Below, in pieces: positions 42,236 to 49,865 of a stretch of DNA of 64,000 nt. The notes under the pieces were generated by a model. That model had not been told where the DNA came from. It searched no databases and worked only from the letters and a program-made list of their open reading frames with translations. Origin of the DNA: an uncultured Croceitalea sp. (GTDB lineage: Bacteria > Bacteroidota > Bacteroidia > Flavobacteriales > Flavobacteriaceae). A program made the translations under genes and the position numbers. Every line of letters begins with the position of its first letter. Position 1 is the stretch's first letter. Location of the stretch: NCBI GenBank assembly GCA_947495075.1, contig CANLXH010000001.1, forward strand, positions 310,001-374,000, given 5' to 3'.

Positions 42236-43273
42236 ATGTACAAATACTTTATAAGGTCTTTGTTGTTTTTGTTGGATGCTGAAACTGCTCATCACTTTTC
42301 ATTTTCTACTATTCGTTTACTTTCTAAACTTGGATTTTCTTCATTATTCAAGAAAATGTATAGTGTTGAAGATAAAAGATTAGAAAGAGAAGTTTTTGGA
42401 ATAAAGTTTAAAAACCCTGTTGGTTTAGCCGCTGGTTTTGATAAGGATGCTAAGCTATATAATGAGTTTTCAGATTTTGGTTTTGGCTTTATAGAGATTG
42501 GCACCTTAACGCCAAAGAGACAGGATGGAAATCCAAGACCAAGATTATTTAGACTATTAGATGATGAAGGAATAATTAATAGGATGGGATTTAATAACGG
42601 TGGTGTTTTTGATGCCGTCGAGCGTTTAAAGAAAAAACATAAGGTAATTGTTGGTGGGAATATTGGAAAAAATAAGTTGACCCCAAATAAAGATGCCGTT
42701 AAAGACTATTTAATTTGTTTTGATGCGCTTTTTGAGCATGTAGATTATTTTGTAGTAAATGTGAGTTCTCCAAATACTCCAGGATTACGAGAATTACAGG
42801 ATAAAAAGCCACTTACGGAGATCTTGAACAAACTTAAACGAGAAAGTGCCAAAATTGCTAAAAAAACTAACTCACAGGAAAAGCCTATCCTTTTAAAAAT
42901 AGCTCCTGACTTAACCAATGACCAGTTATTGGATATTATTAGTATTGTTGATGATACTAAAATTGATGGTGTAATAGCAACAAATACTACGCTATCAAGA
43001 AAAGGCTTAAAATCGCACCTTACGCTCTCAGAAGAAAAGGGAGGGCTTAGTGGCAAACCATTAACTAAAAGGAGTACAGAAGTAATTCGGTTTTTAGCAG
43101 AAAAGAGCAATAAAACTTTCCCAATTATTGGAGTAGGGGGTATACATACAGCAGAAGATGCATTGGAGAAATTAGAAGCTGGAGCAGATTTGGTTCAATT
43201 ATATACTGGTTTTGTTTATGAAGGTCCAGGTTTAATAAAACAAATTAATAAAGCTATCTTAGAAAAGGAATAA
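42236..43273 (+). CDS. pyrD: Dihydroorotate dehydrogenase (quinone), class 2
   Basis: A 345-residue FMN enzyme of pyrimidine synthesis, oxidising dihydroorotate with membrane quinone. The class 2 form is shown by the N-terminal hydrophobic helical segment (about 1-35), the catalytic Ser in [12 protein letters not shown] and the FMN-binding blocks [17 protein letters not shown] and [20 protein letters not shown]. Length is normal. It has its own -7 box; the DinB-like gene follows 16 nt later and may share the transcript. Confidence 0.96.
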   Translation: MYKYFIRSLLFLLDAETAHHFSFSTIRLLSKLGFSSLFKKMYSVEDKRLEREVFGIKFKNPVGLAAGFDKDAKLYNEFSDFGFGFIEIGTLTPKRQDGNPRPRLFRLLDDEGIINRMGFNNGGVFDAVERLKKKHKVIVGGNIGKNKLTPNKDAVKDYLICFDALFEHVDYFVVNVSSPNTPGLRELQDKKPLTEILNKLKRESAKIAKKTNSQEKPILLKIAPDLTNDQLLDIISIVDDTKIDGVIATNTTLSRKGLKSHLTLSEEKGGLSGKPLTKRSTEVIRFLAEKSNKTFPIIGVGGIHTAEDALEKLEAGADLVQLYTGFVYEGPGLIKQINKAILEKE

Positions 43274-43289
43274 ATACCTTTTTTAAGAA

Positions 43290-43820
43290 ATGAAACAGCT
43301 TTTAATACTTCTAAGTCTAGTCTTTTGTAATATTATATCTGGTCAAGAAGAAATTCCTAAAACAATATTTACTAAAATGTACTTGCCCGTTTGGAAAGAG
43401 GCACAGTCACACTGCATAGCCGTGGCAAAGGCAATGCCGGCAGATTTGTATTCTTATAAACCTACTCCAGAAAGCAAATCGTTTGCAGAGCAGATGGTAC
43501 ATATAGGATATACTATAGAATTGTTGACCAAACGTTATATTCAAGGTATGGAAGTTAAACCCAATACTCCAGATGCTTCAAAAATGAGCAAAGAAGATAT
43601 TTTAACACTACTTAAAGACGGATTTAATTATACTGCGCAGGTTATAAAAACAATTGAACAAGAAAAACTGGATGAGACTTGCGTAATGTACCATAGTGGA
43701 AATACAGTAAGCAGGGCTTTTGCATTTTTTTATGTTCAGGACCATCTAACCAACCATAGAGCTAAAGCCAACCTTTATCTACGAATAAATAATATTAAAC
43801 CCCCAGAATATACGTGGTAA
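43290..43820 (+). CDS. Exported DinB-family protein
   Basis: A 176-residue protein with a signal peptide (MKQLLILLSLVFCNIISGQ) and a DinB-like four-helix bundle. The metal His residues are expected in FAEQMVHIGYT and DHLTNHRAK, where the second histidine pair is clear. Most DinB proteins are cytosolic, so an exported one is less usual but is found in Bacteroidota. Substrate unknown. It follows pyrD closely and is convergent with the Dabb lipoprotein, 3 nt from its stop. Confidence 0.86.
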   Translation: MKQLLILLSLVFCNIISGQEEIPKTIFTKMYLPVWKEAQSHCIAVAKAMPADLYSYKPTPESKSFAEQMVHIGYTIELLTKRYIQGMEVKPNTPDASKMSKEDILTLLKDGFNYTAQVIKTIEQEKLDETCVMYHSGNTVSRAFAFFYVQDHLTNHRAKANLYLRINNIKPPEYTW

Positions 43821-43823
43821 AAA

Positions 43824-44252
43824 TTACTTAGCCCAGTAGTCTAGAACTAAAACATCATCAATATGAGGCGAAGCTATGGCTACAAAAGCTTTATGGTCTG
43901 GATGTGGTAAGTAAATAGCTCTATCTTCTTCACTTTTAAAACTAACAAAAAAGGAATGTGTAAAACCTTTATCCAAACCTTCTGGGCTATTGTTAGTACC
44001 CCATTCAAAATCTACGATTTGTGGAATTTTTGATGGTAAAGTGGTGAATGTGTTTTCTATGGTAGCTAATTCTTCAGCTGTTGTACCTTCCTTAAATTTA
44101 AAGAGAACAATGTGTCGTAATAAACCATTTTGAGCCATAGTATTTTCAGAAGTCATTTTTGATTTTTCTTTTACACTAACAGAAACACATCCGCTCAAAA
44201 AAAATGGCGTAATTATTAAAAATAGAATTTTTGAGGTATAGTTGGTTTTCAT
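43824..44252 (-). CDS. Dabb-family (stress-responsive A/B barrel) lipoprotein
   Basis: A 142-residue lipoprotein (lipobox FFLSGC, Cys19) with one Dabb alpha-beta barrel (about 45-140: LLRHIVLFKFKEGTTAEEL, then FTHSFFVSFKSEEDRAIYL and HPDHKAFVAIASPHIDDVLV). The role of this family is unsettled. ATG at 44252 gives the lipoprotein signal and is preferred to an upstream start at 44363 that would add a non-conserved leader overlapping the divergent LysE gene. Confidence 0.84.
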   Translation of the reverse strand: MKTNYTSKILFLIITPFFLSGCVSVSVKEKSKMTSENTMAQNGLLRHIVLFKFKEGTTAEELATIENTFTTLPSKIPQIVDFEWGTNNSPEGLDKGFTHSFFVSFKSEEDRAIYLPHPDHKAFVAIASPHIDDVLVLDYWAK

Positions 44253-44326
44253 GCGGTAATTTTTGGTGAGTTGAAATATAGCTTTTAAAATAATAGAATT
44301 TGTATTTTTCAAGCTTAAAATCAGTA

Positions 44327-44950
44327 ATGAATTACGAAATACTACTTGGTTTTGTTTTCGCAACTGCTGTGCTTAGCACCTCTCCGGGTCCTGATAATAT
44401 TTTTGTACTTACACAAAGTATAGCCAATGGCAAAAAATATGGATTTGCTACCATAGCGGGTTTAATGACTGGCTGTCTTATACATACAAGTTTATTGGCA
44501 TTTGGAGTTTCCACAATTATAAAAAATAATGAAACTGTATTCTTAATAATCAAGCTTTTTGGTGTGGGCTATCTTCTCTATCTATCTTATTCCGTTTTTA
44601 AAGGCGGAGATAAAATTGAAATAGAAAATAATGAAACATCTAAGGTTGGTTTAACTGCCCTTTTTAAGAAAGGCTTTATCATGAATGTGTTAAACCCTAA
44701 AGTGACTATCTTTTTTTTAGCTTTTTTCCCTGGGTTCTTGTTTAGTGAAACTATGAATACGGTGTGGCAATTTTATATTTTGGGATTTGTTTTTATAGCC
44801 ACTTCTACTGTAGTTTTTGGTCTTATTGCGATTCTTGCCGGCGTTATTTCAAATTATATTTTAAAAACTCCTAAGGCTGGTTTATTTCTTAAATGGTTAC
44901 AAATAATAGTTTTTATTGGTATAGCTATTTATCTATTACTATCAGAATAA
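44327..44950 (+). CDS. LysE-family translocator (RhtB-like)
   Basis: A 207-residue membrane exporter of amino acids or derivatives. Six helices are visible. The conserved N-terminal STSPGPDNIFVLTQSIANGK (GPD motif) and the NPKVTIFFLAFFPGF block are typical of LysE/RhtB proteins. The substrate is unknown. ATG at 44327 is chosen because the first helix then begins at once. Upstream, TATTTTTC (near 44303) is one mismatch from the -7 consensus. The HMG-CoA lyase gene follows 22 nt later. Confidence 0.9.
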   Translation: MNYEILLGFVFATAVLSTSPGPDNIFVLTQSIANGKKYGFATIAGLMTGCLIHTSLLAFGVSTIIKNNETVFLIIKLFGVGYLLYLSYSVFKGGDKIEIENNETSKVGLTALFKKGFIMNVLNPKVTIFFLAFFPGFLFSETMNTVWQFYILGFVFIATSTVVFGLIAILAGVISNYILKTPKAGLFLKWLQIIVFIGIAIYLLLSE

Positions 44951-44972
44951 TAATGGTAATTTTGATATTATA

Positions 44973-45836
44973 ATGTCGAAAGTAAAGCTTATCGAGTGCC
45001 CAAGAGATGCCATGCAAGGCATTAAAGACTTTATTCCTACAGAATTAAAGGTTAAATACATTCAATCATTATTGGGGTGTGGTTTTGATACGATTGATTT
45101 TGGAAGTTTTGTTTCTCCCAAGGCAATTCCTCAAATGATTGATACTGCTGAGGTTTTAAGCAAGCTAGATTTATCAAAAACAAATAGTAAGCTATTGGCT
45201 ATAGTAGCTAACGTAAGAGGAGCTACAGATGCTAGTAAGCATAAAGAAATAGATTATTTGGGTTATCCTTTTTCGATTTCTGAAAACTTTCAGATGCGAA
45301 ATACTCATAAAACTATTAAAGAGTCTGTAGAAATACTTAAGACTATTTTAGAAATCGCTAAGTCTACAAATAAAGAAGTGGTAACTTATATATCTATGGG
45401 CTTTGGTAATCCTTATGGTGATCCTTGGGATGTGGAAATCGTAGGAGAGTGGACCGAGCGTCTTGCCGAAATGGGAGCCAAAATACTTTCACTATCAGAT
45501 ACTGTTGGTACGTCCAATCCAGAAACGATAGATTATTTATTTTCTAACCTTATTCCGAAGTATCCAGATATAGAATTTGGAGCACATTTGCATACAGTAC
45601 CAACCAAATGGCATGAAAAAGTAGATGCTGCATATAAAGCGGGTTGCAAACGTTTTGATGGTGCAATACAGGGTTTTGGCGGCTGCCCGATGGCAAAAGA
45701 TGAGCTAACAGGAAATATGCCTACCGAAAAAATGCTCTCTTACTTTACTTCAGAAAAAGTTGATTCTAATGTAAATGCAATGGTGTTTGAAGCTGCATAT
45801 AACAAGGCGACAGAACTCTTCTCAACATATCATTGA
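44973..45836 (+). CDS. mvaB: Hydroxymethylglutaryl-CoA lyase
   Basis: A 287-residue TIM-barrel lyase of the DRE-TIM family splitting HMG-CoA to acetoacetate and acetyl-CoA, the last step of leucine degradation. Key parts are the N-terminal LIECPRDAMQG (Arg and Asp of the metal/CoA site), SFVSPKAIPQM, LSLSDTVGTSNP and the loop with the catalytic Cys in FGGCPMAKDELTGNMPTE, plus metal His in FGAHLHT. It lies at the end of the run with the LysE exporter. Together with icmF and ilvE it supports branched-chain amino-acid catabolism. Confidence 0.93.
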   Translation: MSKVKLIECPRDAMQGIKDFIPTELKVKYIQSLLGCGFDTIDFGSFVSPKAIPQMIDTAEVLSKLDLSKTNSKLLAIVANVRGATDASKHKEIDYLGYPFSISENFQMRNTHKTIKESVEILKTILEIAKSTNKEVVTYISMGFGNPYGDPWDVEIVGEWTERLAEMGAKILSLSDTVGTSNPETIDYLFSNLIPKYPDIEFGAHLHTVPTKWHEKVDAAYKAGCKRFDGAIQGFGGCPMAKDELTGNMPTEKMLSYFTSEKVDSNVNAMVFEAAYNKATELFSTYH

Positions 45837-45876
45837 TTTTTTATAGATTTTGCTTTAATGTTAAATTCTTGCGGTT

Positions 45877-45899
45877 CTATTTAAAATAAGTCTAAATAA
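45877..45899. promoter_or_regulatory. Operator-like inverted repeat, upstream copy (site 1)
   Basis: CTATTTA (45877-45883), 9 nt (AAATAAGTC), TAAATAA (45893-45899). It ends 4 nt upstream of the -33 TTG of the iron-locus promoter. One base differs from the ideal TTATTTA-N9-TAAATAA repeat shared with sites at 45943 and 53134. Likely binding site of a metal-responsive regulator such as Fur; inferred. Confidence 0.55.
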
Positions 45900-45902
45900 A
45901 CT

Positions 45903-45932
45903 TTGTCAATTTTAATTGAAGAAATATATTTG
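45903..45932 (+). promoter_or_regulatory. Promoter of the imelysin-HTTM-TonB operon
   Basis: TTG (45903-45905), exactly 19 nt, TATATTTG (45925-45932): an essentially perfect Bacteroidota housekeeping promoter. The predicted start near 45939 leaves a leader of about 38 nt that carries operator site 2. Confidence 0.7.
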
Positions 45933-45942
45933 TTTCAAATTA

Positions 45943-45965
45943 TTATTTAAAGTCGGTCTAAATAA
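45943..45965. promoter_or_regulatory. Operator-like inverted repeat, downstream copy (site 2)
   Basis: TTATTTA (45943-45949), 9 nt (AAGTCGGTC), TAAATAA (45959-45965): a perfect 7-bp inverted repeat just after the predicted transcription start and 11 nt before the ATG. A bound protein here would block transcription start or escape. Confidence 0.6.
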
Positions 45966-45976
45966 AAATAAAACAA

Positions 45977-47275
45977 ATGAAAAACTTAACCTTTGCCCTA
46001 TTAATTATTTCTGGATTAGTATTTACCTCATGTAATTCAGACGACGATACTCCGCCAGAAGAAATGACAACTTGTACAGATGGTATCCAGAACGGAGATG
46101 AAACAGGTGTAGATTGTGGCGGTAGTGCATGCCAACCATGCCAAACTGCAATAGATAACCCTGCAACTTTTGTATTTATTAGAAATGGTGAAAGTACAGT
46201 TAGCTTTAGCGGGCAAACGACAAGAATTTTAATGGGAGAAGAGCTTATTGCCAAACTTAAAGACGAAACTACGACAGAGGTAATTTTAGATGCCATGTTT
46301 GCTCATGAAGAAGGTAATAATGATTTTTCTGATATGGACTTAAATGCTTCTGATAAAAGTATTCGTAGTAAAACTGCAGCTTCAAATGATTTCTTTTCTG
46401 CTAATACAGCAGATCAGGCTTTAATTAGAGCAGATTTTGAAGCATGGATTAAGGCTCAAGTAGATGATGTCTTTCCAAGTTGGAACACTGCTGCTTCTGC
46501 AGGAGTAGCTGGTCAAATAGCAGATGGGTCTTCTACAAGATACATTAATGCTCAAGGTTTAGAATACAATCAATTAATCAATAAAGGATTAATAGGTGCC
46601 TTAATGGTTGATCAAGCATTAAATAATTACCTAGGAACTGGCGTATTGGACGCTGGCGATAATGTAGCAGATAATGATGCAGGAACGCCGGTAGAAGGTA
46701 AACCGTACACTAACATGGAGCATAAGTGGGATGAAGCTTATGGATATACTTATGGTTTAAATGCAGATGAAGCTAACCCTAATGCAGATTTAGGTAATGA
46801 TAGCTTTTTAAACAAATATATAGGTCGTGTACAGGGTGATGATGATTTTAATACCATTGCTGATGATATTTTTCAAGCATTTAAGTTAGGTAGAGCTGCT
46901 ATTGTAGCTGGTGATTACACAGTAAGAGATGAACAAGCAGAGATACTAAGAGGATTAATTTCTGATGTTGTTGGTATTAGAGCAGTTTACTACTTACAGC
47001 AAGGTAAAAATGCAATCAATCAAGCTACACCAGATTTTGGTGGTGCTTTCCACGATTTATCAGAAGGTTATGGTTTTATCTATAGTTTACAGTTTACTAG
47101 AAAACCAAACACTAATGAACCATACTTTACCAAAGCTGAGGTAGATGGTTTCTTAACAGATTTATTAGATGATGGTGCAAATGGATTATGGGATGTTACT
47201 CCTGAAACATTAGATGCTATTTCAGAAGCTATTGCAGCTAGATTTGACTTTACTGTAACACAAGCAGGGAGTTAA
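45977..47275 (+). CDS. DUF4856 lipoprotein of the iron locus
   Basis: A 432-residue lipoprotein (lipobox LVFTSC, Cys19). A short Cys-rich module of the type CxDGxxNGDExxVDCGGxCxxC follows (about 31-55), then the DUF4856 domain (about 65-430), which is mostly helical. The domain is encoded near imelysin-like genes in Bacteroidota and is plausibly a surface or periplasmic metal-uptake component; its mechanism is unknown. It is the first gene of the operator-flanked operon, 91 nt upstream of the imelysin gene, with a hairpin in the gap. Confidence 0.86.
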   Translation: MKNLTFALLIISGLVFTSCNSDDDTPPEEMTTCTDGIQNGDETGVDCGGSACQPCQTAIDNPATFVFIRNGESTVSFSGQTTRILMGEELIAKLKDETTTEVILDAMFAHEEGNNDFSDMDLNASDKSIRSKTAASNDFFSANTADQALIRADFEAWIKAQVDDVFPSWNTAASAGVAGQIADGSSTRYINAQGLEYNQLINKGLIGALMVDQALNNYLGTGVLDAGDNVADNDAGTPVEGKPYTNMEHKWDEAYGYTYGLNADEANPNADLGNDSFLNKYIGRVQGDDDFNTIADDIFQAFKLGRAAIVAGDYTVRDEQAEILRGLISDVVGIRAVYYLQQGKNAINQATPDFGGAFHDLSEGYGFIYSLQFTRKPNTNEPYFTKAEVDGFLTDLLDDGANGLWDVTPETLDAISEAIAARFDFTVTQAGS

Positions 47276-47284
47276 AAACTTAAA

Positions 47285-47320
47285 AAAGAGCAGTTCATTA
47301 TCTAATTTATGCTGCTCTTT
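47285..47320 (+). terminator. Intra-operon hairpin between DUF4856 and imelysin genes
   Basis: AAAGAGCAG (47285-47293) pairs with CTGCTCTTT (47312-47320) across an 18-nt loop, followed by ATATATATTT. As a terminator it is weak, with a long loop and no clean T-run. It may reduce expression of the downstream genes relative to the lipoprotein or mark an RNA processing point. Confidence 0.45.
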
Positions 47321-47366
47321 ATATATATTTGGTTTTTTAATTTAGAATAAATAAAAATAACTATTG

Positions 47367-48500
47367 ATGAAAAAGTTTTGGTTTTTGCCAATTATTGCGG
47401 TCATAGCAATTTGGTCTTGTTCTTCAGATAATGGAGGAGAAGATATGGGAATGGACGATGATGTTGCGTTAACTTTTGATAGAGGAGCCATGTTAGCAAA
47501 TTGGGCAGATAATATTATTTTACCGTCTTACCAATCTTATGAGGCAGACTTAGCCGCTTTAAAAGACGCTTTTGATACTTTTTCTACTGTTAAAGATGCT
47601 CAAAATTTAGTAGACTTGAGGCAGGCATGGTTAGATGCCTATATAGGTTGGCAAAAAGTTTCTATGTTCGAGATTGGACCTGCAGAATCAGCTGGTTTAC
47701 GATTAAACATGAATATTTATCCAGCAGATGTTACTTTATTAGAATCAAATGTTGATAGTGGAAATTATGATTTATCCTTACCGTCCAATAGAGATGCTAA
47801 AGGTTTTCCCGCTATAGATTATTTGCTAAATGGATTAGAAGCAGATGATACCAGTCTTGTAAATAGATTTTCAACAGGTGCAGATGCTGATAAGTTATTA
47901 GTGTATTTGGGTGATTTAATTGATGATATGATTCAATTAACAGGTCCAGTTGTAGATAGCTGGGAAGGTGATTATAGAGATACTTTTGTAACTAATGATG
48001 GTTCTTCTGCTACGGCTTCTGTAGACCGTTTTGTAAACGACTTTATTTTCTATTATGAAAGGTTCTTACGTGCGGGTAAAATGGGTATTCCACTAGGTGT
48101 CTTTAGTGGAAGTACAGCACCAAATACTATTGAAGCTTTTTATAAAGAAGATGTAAGTAACCAATTATTCTTAACTGCATTACAAGCAGTTCAAGACTTC
48201 TTTAATGGGAAACACTTTAATTCATCAACCACAGGGGAAAGTCTAGCTTCATACTTAGTAGATTTAAATACACTAAAAGATGGTGCCGCTTTAAACCAGT
48301 TGATAAATAATCAGTTTAACGAAGCAAAAGGTAGAGTAACCGCTTTGGATACATTTAGAAGTGAAATAGAGAATAATAATCCTCCAACAAATATGCTTTC
48401 TGCTTATGATGAAGTGCAAAAAGCCGTCCCTTTATTAAAGGTAGATATGGTTTCTGCTTTGAGTATAAGTATAGATTTTGTGGATGCAGACGGCGATTAA
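47367..48500 (+). CDS. Imelysin-family lipoprotein
   Basis: A 377-residue lipoprotein (lipobox AIWSC, Cys near 17) of the imelysin/EfeO-like family, two helical bundles implicated in iron uptake. The domain runs about 35-370. The family's GxHxxE metal-type motif reads GFPAIDYLLNG here: His is Pro and Glu is Asp, so this is not the canonical M75-type site. ATG at 47367 is preferred to the TTG directly before it. The stop TAA is followed immediately by the HTTM start, showing tight translational coupling. Confidence 0.9.
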   Translation: MKKFWFLPIIAVIAIWSCSSDNGGEDMGMDDDVALTFDRGAMLANWADNIILPSYQSYEADLAALKDAFDTFSTVKDAQNLVDLRQAWLDAYIGWQKVSMFEIGPAESAGLRLNMNIYPADVTLLESNVDSGNYDLSLPSNRDAKGFPAIDYLLNGLEADDTSLVNRFSTGADADKLLVYLGDLIDDMIQLTGPVVDSWEGDYRDTFVTNDGSSATASVDRFVNDFIFYYERFLRAGKMGIPLGVFSGSTAPNTIEAFYKEDVSNQLFLTALQAVQDFFNGKHFNSSTTGESLASYLVDLNTLKDGAALNQLINNQFNEAKGRVTALDTFRSEIENNNPPTNMLSAYDEVQKAVPLLKVDMVSALSISIDFVDADGD

Positions 48501-49865
48501 ATGTCAAGTTTAGTTAGTTATTTTAATAAGTACGAAGAGGCCGCTCCATTAGCGGTCTTTCGTATTTTTTTTGGAATTATGATGCTTTGGAGCCTCATTA
48601 GGTTTTGGTCTTATGGCTGGATTGAGAAATTGTATTTAACTCCAAAATTTAATTTTTCATACTATGGACTTGAGTGGATAAAACCGCTGGGAGATTGGAC
48701 GTATTTGTTATTTATTATTTGTGGAATTTCAGCATTACTCGTCACAATTGGTTATAAATATAGAATAGCAATACTAGTTTTTTTCTTATCCTTCACTTAC
48801 ATAGAATTAATGGATAAAACCACTTATTTAAACCATTACTACTTTGTAAGCATTCTTTCTTTTCTGCTTCTATTTTTACCTGCTAATGCCACCTTTTCTG
48901 TAGATGCAAAATATAATAAAGACATTCGATTTCAATATATACCAAAATGGAATATAGGTGTTCTTAAACTACTTCTCTGTATCGTTTACTTTTATGCAGG
49001 TTTGGCAAAGTTAAATTCTGATTGGTTACTAGATGCGATGCCTTTAAAGATTTGGCTCCCCTCAAAATTTAGTGTTCCTTTAATTGGCAATTTGTTAGGA
49101 AAAGAATGGATGCAATACGCGTTTAGTTGGGGTGGAGCAGCTTACGATCTATGTATTCCTTTTCTATTACTTTATAAACCTACAAGAAAGCTTGCTTTTG
49201 TTTTTGTGGTATTGTTTCATGTATTGACTAGGGTTTTATTTCCTATAGGAATGTTTCCTTATATCATGATTGTTTCTGCAATCATATTTTTTGATGCGAG
49301 TCTTCATAAAAGAATCCTTGTCGTTATTTCAAAACTATTTCGATTTAATAAAACTGTATTTGATAATCAGTCTTATTACAAACCAAAACCAATTACAGTT
49401 AATAAAATAAAGTATACAATAATTATTCTATTTTTTACTGTTCAATTAGCTTTTCCATGGCGTTACCTATTATATCCTGGAGAATTGTTCTGGACAGAGG
49501 AAGGTTACCGATTTTCTTGGAGAGTTATGTTGATGGAAAAATCAGGATATGCACAATTCAAAATTGTGGATAATAACTCAGGCAGATGGTTTTATGTAGA
49601 TAATACTGATTTTTTAACTCCTTTTCAGGAAAAACAAATGAGTTTTCAGCCAGATTTTATTTTAGAATATGCTCATTTTTTATCCAAACATTTTAAAGAA
49701 AACGGAATTGAGAATAATGCAGTTTACGTGTATTGTCAAGTAGCTTTAAACGGTCGTTTGAGTAAAACGTATATAGACCCAGAAATTGATTTAACAAAGC
49801 AAAAAGAATCATTTGAACATAAAAATTGGATTTTACCATTTAAAGATGAAATTAAAGGTATTTAG
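48501..49865 (+). CDS. HTTM-domain membrane protein
   Basis: A 454-residue integral membrane protein of the HTTM family, related to the vitamin K-dependent gamma-carboxylase membrane domain. About seven helices lie in residues 15-320 with the family stretches FRIFFGIMMLWSLIRF, FYAGLAKLNSDWLLDAMPLK and WGGAAYDLCIPFLLL. The soluble C-terminal part (about 340-454) is carboxylase-like. No carboxylase activity can be claimed. It abuts the imelysin gene and overlaps the TonB-receptor gene by 20 nt, so its product is probably part of the same uptake function. Confidence 0.88.
   Translation: MSSLVSYFNKYEEAAPLAVFRIFFGIMMLWSLIRFWSYGWIEKLYLTPKFNFSYYGLEWIKPLGDWTYLLFIICGISALLVTIGYKYRIAILVFFLSFTYIELMDKTTYLNHYYFVSILSFLLLFLPANATFSVDAKYNKDIRFQYIPKWNIGVLKLLLCIVYFYAGLAKLNSDWLLDAMPLKIWLPSKFSVPLIGNLLGKEWMQYAFSWGGAAYDLCIPFLLLYKPTRKLAFVFVVLFHVLTRVLFPIGMFPYIMIVSAIIFFDASLHKRILVVISKLFRFNKTVFDNQSYYKPKPITVNKIKYTIIILFFTVQLAFPWRYLLYPGELFWTEEGYRFSWRVMLMEKSGYAQFKIVDNNSGRWFYVDNTDFLTPFQEKQMSFQPDFILEYAHFLSKHFKENGIENNAVYVYCQVALNGRLSKTYIDPEIDLTKQKESFEHKNWILPFKDEIKGI

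Noticed and set aside
42745-43110. 121-codon open frame antisense to pyrD
   Set aside because: Shadow of pyrD with Ser/Leu-rich composition; not supported.
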